From assembly GCA_050998615.1 (NCBI GenBank), contig JBPCQA010000021.1, positions 16,357 through 80,356 of the forward strand: 64,000 nt of DNA, read 5' to 3'. The notes under the pieces are model-generated. The model had not been told where the DNA came from, did no database searches, and saw only the letters and a program-made list of their open reading frames with translations. The DNA is from JBPCQA01 sp050998615. GTDB taxonomy: Bacteria; Actinomycetota; Actinomycetes; Propionibacteriales; Nocardioidaceae. Each line of letters starts with the position of its first letter. Position 1 is the first letter of the stretch. Position numbers and translations under genes: made by a program. Shown here piece by piece: positions 33,741-42,907 of the stretch.

Positions 33741-35936
33741 GTGCCCGCCGACGATGACCTGGCAGCTGCATGCCCAAAAGCCGACAGCTTCTGCACCTCG
33801 CCCATTCCTAGCCCGTCAACTTCCATCACGCCGGCTCCCACTTCGACAACGCCATCGCCGGGCTCAACCTCGGCGACGGCACACGTGCCCCCCGACGTCG
33901 CCACCGAGCAGACGCACCTCGAGGAGTCACGAGCGGCTCTTCGGCGCATGCGGGAGCGAACCGCGTCGATGTCGGCGCTGGCTGGCGACCGGGTGAGTGG
34001 GGAGTATCTTAAGTTCACCCTCTACAAGCGGATGAAAGCGCTCGAGGACGATCCCGAGATCCCGTTGTTCTTCGGACGGCTCGACTACTGGCAGCGTGCC
34101 CAAGACGGCCACGTCCACGCCACCGCCGCCCAAGCCCAATCTGGCGAGCACTTCTACATCGGCCGGCGCCATGTCACCGACGAGCGTGGCGACCCGTTGG
34201 TCGTCGATTGGCGAGCACCGATCTCCCGACCGTTCTACCGGGCCAGCAGGACTGATCCGATGGGCCTGCGGTTGCGTCGGCGCTTCGGGTTCGCCCACGG
34301 CCGGGTTACGGCGTACGAAGACGAGGTTCTCGACGCCGACCAGCCGGCGCCGACGGCGGCCGCCACTACCCACAGCGCGATCTTGGAGGCGGAGATCGAG
34401 CGGCCTCGGGTCGGCCCGATGCGCGACATCGTCGCGACGATCCAGCCAGAACAAGACGACATCGTGCGCGCCGACCTCACCACCAGCGTGTGTGTCCAGG
34501 GCGCGCCCGGCACCGGCAAGACGGCGGTCGGGCTGCACCGCGCCGCCTACCTGCTCTACGCGCACCGCGACCAGTTGAGCCGACAGGGGGTGCTCGTGGT
34601 AGGCCCGAACGCCTCGTTCCTTCGCTACATCGGCGACGTGTTGCCAGCGCTCGGCGAGATCGACGCCACCCAGAGCACCGTCGAGCAGCTCGTTGCGCGG
34701 GTGCCGATCACGTCCGTCGACACTGCGGACGTGGCCCAGATCAAGGGCGACCCGACAATGGCGGCCGTCCTCGAGCGCGGCCTATGGTCGCTGATCAACC
34801 CCGCCGCCGAAGGGCTCGTGGTCCCCATCGGCGCCCGACGGTGGCGGGTGCCCGCGTATGAGGCCGACGAGATCGTAGCCGAGCTGCGCTCCCGTAGGGT
34901 CCGGTACGCCGCTGGCCGGGCCATGCTCCCTCAACGCCTCGCGCACGCGATCCTCGTCAAGATGGAGCTGGCCGGCGATTCACCGGATGACCGGGTCCAG
35001 AACTCGGTGGCTCGCAGCCGGCCGGTCAAGCAGTTCACCGCCGCGCTGTGGCCCCAGGTTGACGCCAGGCGCCTGGTGATGCGGCTGCTCAGCGAGCCGG
35101 AGTTCCTCTCCGCTGCTTCCGGTGCTCTCCTCACGGCCGACGAGCTGCAACGCCTGCTCTGGGTCAAGCCGCCCAAGGGCCCCGGCAGTGCTCGATGGTC
35201 GCTGCACGACGCCGTACTCATCGACGAAGCCGACGACCTGCTCGAGCGCATGCCGAGCCTCGGCCACGTCGTGCTCGACGAGGCGCAAGACCTGTCACCG
35301 ATGATGTTGCGGGCAGTCGGCCGGCGCTGCTCGACCGGGTCGGCGACCGTCCTCGGCGACCTCGCCCAGGCCACGACGCCGTGGGGGGTCGGCGACTGGG
35401 ACACCGCGTTGGCGCAACTCGGCAAACCGGCTGCGCGTCTGGAGCAGCTCACCTTGGGTTTCCGTGTCCCCGGTGAAGTCATCGAGTACGCCGCCCGGCT
35501 GCTGCCGTCGATCGCGCCTACGCTGACACCGCCAACAGCCGTGCGCCGAGCCCGCGGTGAGCTGAGGTTCCACCGCAGCGACGAGCCGTTGGACGCGGCC
35601 GCTGCCGAGGTGACCCAGCTGAGGAGTGAGGCTGGGTCGATCGGGCTGATCGTGCCCGACGCGATGGTGGCTCTTGCGCACGCCGCGCTCGACCGGGCGA
35701 GCGTCCCGCACAGTGTGCTCGGCGACGAAGACGTCGACGCCATCGAAGCCCGCGTCGACGTGGTCGGTGCGTCGCTCGCGAAGGGCCTCGAGTTCGACCA
35801 TGTCGTGCTGGTGGAGCCGGCAGGGATCGCGGCCGCAGAGCCCGACGACATCACCGGCTTGCGGCGCCTCTACGTCTGCCTGACCCGCGCGGTCACCTCC
35901 CTGGTCGTCGTACACGAACGCCCGTTGCCGGTCTGA
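33741..35936 (+). CDS. helR: HelD/HelR-type RNA polymerase-associated ATPase
   Basis: About 731 residues of UvrD-like superfamily-1 helicase architecture. A Ser/Thr/Pro-rich N-terminal stretch (about 20-50) precedes a coiled region (EESRAALRRMRERTASM). Walker A GAPGTGKT is near 254-261, DEAQDL in HVVLDEAQDLSPMM is Walker B, and GLEFDHVVLVEP and LYVCLTRA are motifs V-VI. The DYWQRAQDGHVHATAAQAQ-like region and HFYIGRRHVTDE are typical of HelD/HelR, which remodel stalled or rifamycin-bound RNA polymerase and can confer rifampicin tolerance. I looked for the rifamycin-associated element upstream and did not find it. GTG at 33741 preferred to ATG-like 33681. Confidence 0.85.
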   Translation: MPADDDLAAACPKADSFCTSPIPSPSTSITPAPTSTTPSPGSTSATAHVPPDVATEQTHLEESRAALRRMRERTASMSALAGDRVSGEYLKFTLYKRMKALEDDPEIPLFFGRLDYWQRAQDGHVHATAAQAQSGEHFYIGRRHVTDERGDPLVVDWRAPISRPFYRASRTDPMGLRLRRRFGFAHGRVTAYEDEVLDADQPAPTAAATTHSAILEAEIERPRVGPMRDIVATIQPEQDDIVRADLTTSVCVQGAPGTGKTAVGLHRAAYLLYAHRDQLSRQGVLVVGPNASFLRYIGDVLPALGEIDATQSTVEQLVARVPITSVDTADVAQIKGDPTMAAVLERGLWSLINPAAEGLVVPIGARRWRVPAYEADEIVAELRSRRVRYAAGRAMLPQRLAHAILVKMELAGDSPDDRVQNSVARSRPVKQFTAALWPQVDARRLVMRLLSEPEFLSAASGALLTADELQRLLWVKPPKGPGSARWSLHDAVLIDEADDLLERMPSLGHVVLDEAQDLSPMMLRAVGRRCSTGSATVLGDLAQATTPWGVGDWDTALAQLGKPAARLEQLTLGFRVPGEVIEYAARLLPSIAPTLTPPTAVRRARGELRFHRSDEPLDAAAAEVTQLRSEAGSIGLIVPDAMVALAHAALDRASVPHSVLGDEDVDAIEARVDVVGASLAKGLEFDHVVLVEPAGIAAAEPDDITGLRRLYVCLTRAVTSLVVVHERPLPV

Positions 35937-36012
35937 CGTCAACGGTGACAGACATAAGCGGGGGCGGGGGCATGGGAACATATCGGTCGTGCGCGCGCAA
36001 AATAGGGCTGTG

Positions 36013-36642
36013 ATGAGTCGAGCCGACGAGTTGAGCGACGCGTTGATGCGGCGTTGGGAGGAGAAGCTGCCCGGCCGTCAGGCGCTCGGGCGTGAGCTGG
36101 TGCGCCGCTACGGCGCGGTCATGCGGGTCTACCACGATGTCCGACACCTCGCCGGCGTGTTGCGGGCCGTCGACCTGCTCGTGGGCGAAGCGGCCGATCC
36201 GCTGCTCGTCGAGCTCGGTGCGTGGTTTCACGACGCGGTGTACGACGTCCGCAGCGCCGACAACGAGGAGGCTTCCGCCGCCCTAGCCGTGGCCAGCCTC
36301 CCGGCGTACGACTTCACCGACGACCAGACCGCCGAGGTCGGCCGCCTGGTCCGGCTCACCAGAGACCACGTCGTCGAAGCGGCCGACTTCAACGGGGCGG
36401 TGCTCTGCGATTCCGACCTGGCGATCTTGGGCAGCAACGCGGCACGGTATGACCACTACGCCGAGCTGGTTCGGGTGGAGTTCCAGCATGTCGCCGACGA
36501 GGAGTTCCGGCGTGCTCGCGTCGACGTGCTGCGTCGGCTCTTGGATCACCGGCCCCTGTTTCGGACCGCAGCCGGCCGGGAACGGTGGGAGGCGCAGGCC
36601 CGCGCCAACCTCGGCCGCGAGCTCAAGGAGCTCACCAGCTGA
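36013..36642 (+). CDS. HD-superfamily metal-dependent phosphohydrolase
   Basis: About 209 residues. RVYHDVRHLAGVLRAVDLLV gives the first His, ELGAWFHDAVYDV the HD pair, and the later CDSDLAILG the final Asp, in the order of COG4339-type HD hydrolases. These cleave phosphoester substrates, probably nucleotides, with a divalent metal. The ATG at 36013 is chosen as the Met just after a GTG; the upstream GTG at 35989 is the alternative. It is 77 bases after helR and convergent with the carboxypeptidase fusion. Confidence 0.85.
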   Translation: MSRADELSDALMRRWEEKLPGRQALGRELVRRYGAVMRVYHDVRHLAGVLRAVDLLVGEAADPLLVELGAWFHDAVYDVRSADNEEASAALAVASLPAYDFTDDQTAEVGRLVRLTRDHVVEAADFNGAVLCDSDLAILGSNAARYDHYAELVRVEFQHVADEEFRRARVDVLRRLLDHRPLFRTAAGRERWEAQARANLGRELKELTS

Positions 36643-36657
36643 GTGCCGTGCGGGCTG

Positions 36658-37860
36658 TCAATCGAGTGCGGGTTGACGCAGCCGCAAGGTGCCGCGGTCG
36701 GCGTTCAAGGCAGCGCGCACTCCCAACGGCACCGCGGTGGCCGTCGGCGTGTGGCCGAAGTCGAATCCCTTGACCAGCGGCACATTCAACGGGGCAAGCC
36801 GATCGACCAGCACCGCGTCGACCAGCGCCGGGTCGCCACAATCGGTGAACTGGCCGAGCACTACCCCGGCCACGCCGTCGAACCAGCCGGCGCGTAGCAA
36901 TTGGGTGAGCATCCGGTCGATCCGGTACGGCTCCTCGGTGACGTCCTCAAGGAGCGCGAGGCCACCTCGCGCGGGTCGGCTGTACGGCGTGCCAATCTCG
37001 GCCACCAGCAGCGCCAGGTTGCCTCCTACCAAGACGCCCTCCGACCGACCTCCGACGACCACCTGGACGTCGCTGCCGGCGAACAGGTCCAAGGCAGGAG
37101 CCTGCTCCATCACCAACTGGCGCAGGGACTCCACGCTGCTGTCATTGGCAACGCCGAGCGAAGTCGCGACGTGAGAGTGGATCGTGACAAGTCCGAGCCG
37201 GGATGCGCAGGCCTGGTGCAAAGCGGTCACGTCGGAAAACCCGCACAGCACCTTCGGCTCCGCCTCGGCGAGCCGCTTCCAGTCCAGCAGCCCCAGCATG
37301 CGCTGCGTGCCGTAGCCGCCACGCGCCAACATCACCGCCGAAACGTCGGGGTCGGCCCAGGCCGCCTCAAAGTCAGTGGCACGGTCCACGTCGTGACCCG
37401 CGAGATACGTCAGGTCGCCATGAGTGTCGAAGACGTGGCGACTCACCCGCACCCGAAGCCCCCAGCTCTCCAACCGCGCGACCCCTGCCGCGAGCCGCTC
37501 GGGCGAGACAAGGCCAGCAGTGGCGGGGATCGCCACCAGATCCCCGCTGACCAAGTGCCGGGGTCGCAGCAGCTCGTTGCCTAGCGCTCGCCGCGCCATG
37601 GCCCGACGTTTGGGTCGGCGCAGGCCCGAGTCGACGAGACGCCGTACGACGTCGCGACTGCTCACCACGGTCGCCCCAGCGGCGATCAGGCGCTCGTACG
37701 CATCGGCGGGCACGTCGTAGTGGTCGCGCTCGAAGCCCCGGCGAGGGATCCCATGGGCCGCGGCGAACGCGTGCAGCTCCTCGATCGACGAGTCACTGAC
37801 GAGGTGCGACCACACCCGGCCATGAGCAGGCCACGCCGGCGGATCGATGAAGAGGCCCAT
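36658..37860 (-). CDS. DUF4031 / LD-carboxypeptidase (S66) fusion
   Basis: A 400-residue protein with two domains usually encoded separately. Residues 1-85 match DUF4031 (GLFIDPPAWPAHGRVWSHLV, RRGFERDHYDVPADAYERLIA). Residues about 100-395 are a serine LD-carboxypeptidase (peptidase S66): LARGGYG, then the nucleophile Ser209 in CGFSDVTALH, Glu305 in LLEDVTEEPYRIDRML, and His370 in GFDFGHTPTATAV, the Ser-Glu-His triad. S66 enzymes trim the D-alanine of muropeptide tetrapeptides in wall recycling. The fusion suggests DUF4031 works in the same step. Confidence 0.85.
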   Translation of the reverse strand: MGLFIDPPAWPAHGRVWSHLVSDSSIEELHAFAAAHGIPRRGFERDHYDVPADAYERLIAAGATVVSSRDVVRRLVDSGLRRPKRRAMARRALGNELLRPRHLVSGDLVAIPATAGLVSPERLAAGVARLESWGLRVRVSRHVFDTHGDLTYLAGHDVDRATDFEAAWADPDVSAVMLARGGYGTQRMLGLLDWKRLAEAEPKVLCGFSDVTALHQACASRLGLVTIHSHVATSLGVANDSSVESLRQLVMEQAPALDLFAGSDVQVVVGGRSEGVLVGGNLALLVAEIGTPYSRPARGGLALLEDVTEEPYRIDRMLTQLLRAGWFDGVAGVVLGQFTDCGDPALVDAVLVDRLAPLNVPLVKGFDFGHTPTATAVPLGVRAALNADRGTLRLRQPALD

Positions 37861-37871
37861 CCCTTCGGCCG

Positions 37872-38666
37872 CTAACTCTCAGGTTGGGCGCGCTGCGCAC
37901 GAGGGCCAGGCTCACCCGAGGCGCGCTCGACGGAATCGTCGAGCAGTAGCCGCCAGGAGCGGACGAAGCCGGTGTCCACATGGGACTTCGCCCATGAGCC
38001 ACCAGGACGTACCGACGAGCCGAGGTGCAGCCGGCGTACTCCGGAACGCACCAGCCACGGCACATCCTCGGCGCGCACCCCACCTGCCGCGACCACGGCC
38101 GACGCGAACCTGGCATCCGCCTGGGCCAGCGCGACGAGGTCCTCGACCCCGGCTGCCATGCCGAACACGGAACCTGCGGTATGGATCGCGTCGAGCCCGC
38201 TGACGCCGGCCAACTGGCGCCACGCGCGCCGGGCGTCGAGGGCATGGTCGAACGCGCGGTCAAACGTCCACGGTGCGCCGGCGAGATTGTCGGCAAGGGT
38301 CGTGCAGATCTCCACGTCGACGTCGAGGTCAGCGGTCAAGAAGCCGAACACGAATCCCTCGACGCCCAAGGAAAGAAAGTCGGTGACCAAGCCGACTAAG
38401 CGCGTGAACTCCCCGCCCTGGGTGGTAAACCCCTCCGACAGCCGCAGTGTGACGCGCACCGGCAGGTCGGTGGCACGCACGATCGCGCTCACGGCCGCCG
38501 GCTCCAACGTCATGGCTTGACCTTCGTCAATGACGCAGGCGTGCAATCGGTTAGCACCGCCGGCCTGGGCGCGCTCGGCATCGGTGGGATGCAGCACCAC
38601 GACCTCGAGCGACGGCTCGCTCGGAGGGTCGAGCCGTCCGGCCAGCGCTCCGGGAACGGTTGTCAC
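37872..38666 (-). CDS. CutC-family protein
   Basis: A 264-residue TIM-barrel protein of the CutC copper-homeostasis family. LEVVVLHPTDAERAQAGGANRL, VEGFVFGFLTADLDVDVEICTTLADNLAG and PWTFDRAFDHALDARRAWRQLAG are the family hallmarks. The copper role of CutC has been questioned, so the biochemical function is uncertain. Cytosolic. The stop is 12 bases upstream of the fusion gene start; the two are likely co-transcribed, CutC first. Confidence 0.82.
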   Translation of the reverse strand: MTTVPGALAGRLDPPSEPSLEVVVLHPTDAERAQAGGANRLHACVIDEGQAMTLEPAAVSAIVRATDLPVRVTLRLSEGFTTQGGEFTRLVGLVTDFLSLGVEGFVFGFLTADLDVDVEICTTLADNLAGAPWTFDRAFDHALDARRAWRQLAGVSGLDAIHTAGSVFGMAAGVEDLVALAQADARFASAVVAAGGVRAEDVPWLVRSGVRRLHLGSSVRPGGSWAKSHVDTGFVRSWRLLLDDSVERASGEPGPRAQRAQPES

Positions 38667-38756
38667 ACCAACAGCCTGCCAGCTTTTGTTGCGTGGTGGC
38701 TGAAGGCGCCTCGGGTGGCGATAACTCTGACGTTCAACCGTAACGACTGGGACCGC

Positions 38757-39413
38757 TCAGGCCGCTGTCTCCAACGTCAGCAGCGCGCGTTTGGCCTCGG
38801 GACCACCGGCGTACCCTCCGAACGAGCCATCGGAGCGCACCACCCGATGACAGGGCACCACGATCGGGAGCGGGTTGGTCGCGCAGGCGGTGCCGACGGC
38901 ACGTACGGCGTTCGGACTCCCGACGGCGACCGCCACCTCGGCGTAGCTCTGCGTCTTGCCGTAATCGATCTCGGCCACGTGCGTGAGCACATCGAGCCGG
39001 AAACCCTTCGCCAGGCGGAAGTCCAGTGGTACGTCGAAGCCCCGGCGCGCGCCGGCGAAGTATTCGTCGACCTCACGGGCGACCGTGTCCAGCCGGGCCG
39101 GCGTCTTGAGGATGCGCGGGCTGACTTTCAGCGCCAGCTCTGCAAGCACCTTGTCGTGGCCCTGGCCGTCGTACGCGACCCGCATCAGGCCGAGCTCTGT
39201 CGCGGCCAGCAGCAGCGATCCGACCGGGGTGTCGATGGTGCGGTAGGCGATGTCGAGAACACCGTCGTTCTCGGCAGCGGTTTCAAGCTTGTCATGGAGG
39301 CGCCGCATCGCCTCCTCGTCGACCACGGGCAGCGCGGCGAACACGTCGCCGGCAGTCGGCTTTGATCCGGCACTCCGCTTTGATCCACGACTCATCTTTG
39401 ATAGAGCGTTCAT
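38757..39413 (-). CDS. ogt: Methylated-DNA--protein-cysteine methyltransferase
   Basis: A 218-residue Ogt-type suicide repair protein removing methyl groups from O6-methylguanine. The N-terminal about 40 residues are a Ser/Lys-rich extension. The C-terminal domain has the active PCHRV motif in NPLPIVVPCHRVV, with upstream GKTQSYAEVAVAVGSPNAVRAVG. ATG at 39413 lies 5 bases after the sigma-factor stop, so the two genes are probably one operon, sigma first. That makes the frameshift in the sigma gene interesting for control of this repair gene. Confidence 0.9.
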   Translation of the reverse strand: MNALSKMSRGSKRSAGSKPTAGDVFAALPVVDEEAMRRLHDKLETAAENDGVLDIAYRTIDTPVGSLLLAATELGLMRVAYDGQGHDKVLAELALKVSPRILKTPARLDTVAREVDEYFAGARRGFDVPLDFRLAKGFRLDVLTHVAEIDYGKTQSYAEVAVAVGSPNAVRAVGTACATNPLPIVVPCHRVVRSDGSFGGYAGGPEAKRALLTLETAA

Positions 39414-39418
39414 CAGTG

Positions 39419-39981
39419 TTATCCCTTCTCGGCCGCAATACTTCGGGGTTTGGTGCTGCTCAGAGCCGGCGGCCCTTTCAAGGTCTTGCGCAGCGTCGCG
39501 ATGCCGTCGGCGGCGGCCCGTCTCGCGGCTGCCGCCGAGCCACCGACGATCCCGGCGACCTCACGATGGGAGAAGCCGGCCAGGTAGTGGTAGGCCACCG
39601 TCTGGCGTTGCTTGGCGGGCAGCTGCTTCAAGGCCGCCCACAGGTCACCGACCCGCTCGTCCGGATCGTGCCGAGGAGCCGGTTGATCCAGGACGTGCGC
39701 GGTCGGGTCCGCACGCCTGGCGGTGGCTCTGGTGATGTCGATGGCCTTACGGTGTGCAATCGTGACCAGCCACGCCTCGACGTTGGCGTCGGGGCGAAGG
39801 TCGGGTAGGCCCGCAGGGCAGATAGGAACGTCTCTGGCCAGGCGTCCTCGGCGTCCACCGGCCCAAGCACGGCCCGGCATACCCGGAACACGGTCGGGCC
39901 GTGCCTGCCGACGATCTCCTTGAACGGCACCTTCACACCGGTCGCCTTGATACTGGTCGGGGCCACGCTGATTGCCTTCAC
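39419..39981 (-). pseudogene. Frameshifted ECF sigma factor upstream of ogt
   Basis: Two frames are needed. From GTG at 39981, sigma region 2 reads FKEIVGRHGPTVFRVCRAVLG then AEDAWPETFLSALRAYPTF. Near 39800-39810 the frame shifts by one base, after which region 2/4 continues: DANVEAWLVTIAHRKAIDI, then LPAKQRQTVAYHYLAGFSHREVAGI to 39419. The sum would be a typical ECF sigma of about 190 residues. The N-terminus (MKAISVAPTSIKATGVKVP) is made of a 5-residue repeat coded by the array at 39926-40073, where a second one-base deletion separates it from further repeats. The gene is either inactive or mis-sequenced. Confidence 0.75.
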
Positions 39982-40073
39982 AATGGTCGGGCCACGCTGG
40001 TCGCACCCACGCTAGTCACCCTCACACTGATCACTTCCACACCGGTCACTTCCACACCGGTCACTTCCACACT
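39926..40073 (-). repeat. 15-bp tandem repeat at the sigma-factor 5' end
   Basis: On the minus strand, about ten degenerate units of GTGGAAGTGACCGGT run from 40073 to 39926 and encode repeats of Val-x-Val-Thr-Gly/Ser. The first units are near-identical and they decay towards the sigma gene. One unit is 14 bases (near 39985), shifting the frame between the pure repeats and the sigma N-terminus. Each unit contains GTG start codons. Confidence 0.75.
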
Positions 40074-40244
40074 GGGTAAACGATCCGACCGGGCGCAATG
40101 TGAGGTGGCACGGGAAGTGTGGCACGGAAACGCCAAGGAGACAGGCTCTAAGCCCGAGTGGCTGACGCGCCGGCCGTGGGCCTTGACCGCGGTAGCGGGG
40201 AAGGCCAGGATTTGCAGGTCGGCCCCACGACTCGGAGGTGGAAC

Positions 40245-42644
40245 ATGATCAGCCGCACCCGCAAGCTCCGCCGATCCACGGTTCTGGTCTGCGCCGCCGC
40301 GTGTATTTCGGCTTGCACGGCCGGGAACCCCTCCACCGACACCGTCGGCGCACCGGCTGCCTCCCAGACCCAGACCAAGCCGGACCAGTCGCAAGAGCCG
40401 CGGCCGGGTCAGCAGCCCGCTGCCCAAGGTGAGGCAAGCGCCGGCTGGACCGACGCGATGGAACGGGCGGCCGAGGCCCGGGGCCCGGAGATGCCCGAGG
40501 ACTCGTTCTTGTTCCAGCGGTTGATGCCCTCCGGCGTGCCGAGCAGCAGCGCTTTCGCAGCGGCGGCGCAACAGGCCGCCTCTGTTCGAGCGCTGACCTC
40601 CAAAGTGTCGCCGGACCTTGCCGGTCGGGCCTGGCGCTTCCTCGGCCCGCGCAATGTCGGCGGCCGGGTCGTCGACGCGGCAGTCGATCCACGACACTCC
40701 GGCGGTCTTTATGTCGCGACCGCCACCAACGGCGTCTGGCACTCCAGCGACGCCGGTCAGACATTCACGTCCGTGTGGCCAAAGGGGGCGCCGCACTCGA
40801 TGGGGGCGCTGGCCATCACGCCGGACGGCACGCTGTATGCCGGAACCGGTGAGACCAACCCTGGCGGCGGCAGCATCACGTACGGCGGAAGCGGTGTCTA
40901 CCGCTCCACCGATGGTGGAAAGACCTGGCAGCACATCGGTCTTACCGACTCCAGCACCATCGGCAGGATCGTGGTCGACCCGACCAACCCCAGGCGGATC
41001 TGGATCGCGGTGAGCGGCAACCTCTTCGTGCCCGGTGGGCAACGCGGTGTCTACGAGTCCACGAACGGCGGCAACACGTGGCATCGCTCGCTGACGCCGC
41101 CCAACGCCACCACCGGAGCCGCCGACCTCGCAGTCGACCCGGCGGACCACAACCACGTGATCGCGACCATGTGGGACCACATCCGCAAACCTTCCACCCG
41201 GATCTACACTGGGGTGGGCTCGGGCATCTGGGAGACCCGCAACGGAGGCCGCAGCTGGCATCGCCTCGGCACCAAGCAAGGCCTACGGGCGCCGGCGAAG
41301 AATGTCGGACGGATCGGAGTGGCGTTCGCTCCGTCGGACTCCAACCGGGTCTACGCGATCTACGCCAACAACGGTCTCGGCTCGTTCCAGGACTTCTACG
41401 CCTCCACCGACAACGGGTCGTCCTGGCGGCGTCCGGCCGGCGCCGCCGACCTGAAGGACTCACAGAGTGTCTACGGTTGGTGGTTCGCCCGGATCTTCGT
41501 CGACCCCAAGAATGCCGACCGCCTCGACGTCGCCGGCCTCGATATGTGGCAGTCCACAAACGGCGCGAAGTCGTTTGCGCCGGTGTGCTGTCTGCATTCC
41601 GACCAGCACATCATGGTGTGGGATCCCACCAAACTGACCCGGGTGTACGTCGGCAACGACGGCGGCCTCTACGTCTCCGCCAAGGACGGCGCAGACAAGA
41701 CCTACACCCAGTCCAACGACCAGCCGTGGTCGCAGTACCAAGACGTCGACGTGTCGGACCAGCATCCGAGCCGGTTCATCGGCGGCCTGCAAGACAACGG
41801 GACACCGGCTAACTGGACCAATCCGCCGTTCCAGCAGGTCTACGGCGGCGACGGTCAGCGGGCGCTGATCAACCCGAACGACTACCACATCTACTACGCG
41901 TGCGCCCAGTACGGTTACTGCTCCGGTTTCGACCACGGCAAGTCGTTCCGGCTCGACATCACGTCGAAACGGTTCCCGTACTTCATGCAGATGGAGTTCC
42001 AGCCCGGCAACCCGAAGGTGATGTACGCCGGCGGCAACCGGCTGAACCGCTCCACCGACAGGGGCCACACCTGGACGCCGATCACCGGCGACCTGGGCCA
42101 TGGCCAGTCCGGACACGACCGCAACCCGCTCTACCGCAACCACTACGGCACGATCTCGGCGCTCGCCATCGCCCCGAAGGACCCGAAGACGATCTGGGTC
42201 GGCACCGACAACGGCTACCTTTACCGCAGCACCGACCGCGGGGCCACGTTCACCCAGTTGCCGCCGCCGGTTCGGCCGCGGCTGTGGATCTCCCGGATCA
42301 CCGTCGACCCCAACGACACCAACGTCGTCTACGTAGCGTTCTCCGGCTACCGGGAGGGCATCGATGCGCCGTATATCTTGCGAAGCCGCGATGGTGGCAG
42401 CACCTGGACGAACATCTCCGCCAACCTGCCGCATGCGCCGGTCAACGACCTTGCCGTGGTGAAGGGCACGCTGTACGCCGCCACCGACGTCGGCGTCTTC
42501 TTATCCAGAAGGCGGGCGCCGCACTGGATCTCTCTCGGCTCCGACCTGCCGCAACTCGTCGTCACCGACCTGCGGTATGAGCAGAAGAACGCGACCCTGT
42601 ACGTCGCCACGTTCGGGATGGGAGTCTGGTCGATCCAGATCTGA
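40245..42644 (+). CDS. BNR/Asp-box-repeat lipoprotein (sortilin-like beta-propeller)
   Basis: A 799-residue exported protein. The N-terminus (RRSTVLVCAAACISAC) has a lipobox with Cys24, so it should be a lipoprotein on the outer face of the membrane. Repeats of the Asp-box type (SxDxGxTW) recur throughout, for example STDGGKTW, STNGGNTW, TRNGGRSW, STDRGHTW and SRDGGSTW. This gives a multi-bladed beta-propeller like VPS10/sortilin or bacterial xyloglucanase/sialidase-type domains. Catalytic residues of a glycosidase are not evident, so binding or structural roles are possible. GGAGGTG precedes the ATG. Confidence 0.85.
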   Translation: MISRTRKLRRSTVLVCAAACISACTAGNPSTDTVGAPAASQTQTKPDQSQEPRPGQQPAAQGEASAGWTDAMERAAEARGPEMPEDSFLFQRLMPSGVPSSSAFAAAAQQAASVRALTSKVSPDLAGRAWRFLGPRNVGGRVVDAAVDPRHSGGLYVATATNGVWHSSDAGQTFTSVWPKGAPHSMGALAITPDGTLYAGTGETNPGGGSITYGGSGVYRSTDGGKTWQHIGLTDSSTIGRIVVDPTNPRRIWIAVSGNLFVPGGQRGVYESTNGGNTWHRSLTPPNATTGAADLAVDPADHNHVIATMWDHIRKPSTRIYTGVGSGIWETRNGGRSWHRLGTKQGLRAPAKNVGRIGVAFAPSDSNRVYAIYANNGLGSFQDFYASTDNGSSWRRPAGAADLKDSQSVYGWWFARIFVDPKNADRLDVAGLDMWQSTNGAKSFAPVCCLHSDQHIMVWDPTKLTRVYVGNDGGLYVSAKDGADKTYTQSNDQPWSQYQDVDVSDQHPSRFIGGLQDNGTPANWTNPPFQQVYGGDGQRALINPNDYHIYYACAQYGYCSGFDHGKSFRLDITSKRFPYFMQMEFQPGNPKVMYAGGNRLNRSTDRGHTWTPITGDLGHGQSGHDRNPLYRNHYGTISALAIAPKDPKTIWVGTDNGYLYRSTDRGATFTQLPPPVRPRLWISRITVDPNDTNVVYVAFSGYREGIDAPYILRSRDGGSTWTNISANLPHAPVNDLAVVKGTLYAATDVGVFLSRRRAPHWISLGSDLPQLVVTDLRYEQKNATLYVATFGMGVWSIQI

Positions 42645-42702
42645 GCTCGTTCAGAACGGCGACACCACCAACAGGGCGGTTGCGGAGCGAGCGTCCCCCG
42701 AC

Positions 42703-42744
42703 GGTGGTTGAGGAGCAAGCGAAGCGAGCGTCTCGAAAACCATC
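42703..42744 (+). repeat. Dispersed palindrome of the GGTGGTTGAGGAG type
   Basis: GGTGGTTGAGGAGCAAGCG followed by AAGCGAGCGTCTCGAAAACC is an imperfect palindrome of a sort common in actinobacterial genomes. A fragment recurs at about 32260 (GGTGGTTGAGGAGG). It lies 58 bases after the lipoprotein gene and may end its transcription. Between 42645 and 42907 I see no gene. Confidence 0.6.
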
Positions 42745-42907
42745 GCCGAGCAGCGTTGGCGGCCGGCGATTCCTCGGAAGCTGGCTGGGCCAGGTATTGC
42801 GTTCTGTCGACTTCGATGTTCGGTTCCTGGCGTTCTTGTCCAGAACGCCTCGCGAAGAAAGTTGTCCAACAAAAACTGGGCGGGAGCTGTTGCCCTTCGG
42901 TGCGTGA

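Noticed and set aside
39978..41279. Long minus-strand open frame over the lipoprotein gene
   Set aside because: Antisense shadow of the BNR lipoprotein; only its last part, the 15-bp repeat, is of interest.
42661..42745. Possible gene in the GGTGGTTGAGG region
   Set aside because: The reading frames only translate a dispersed palindrome; no ribosome site.
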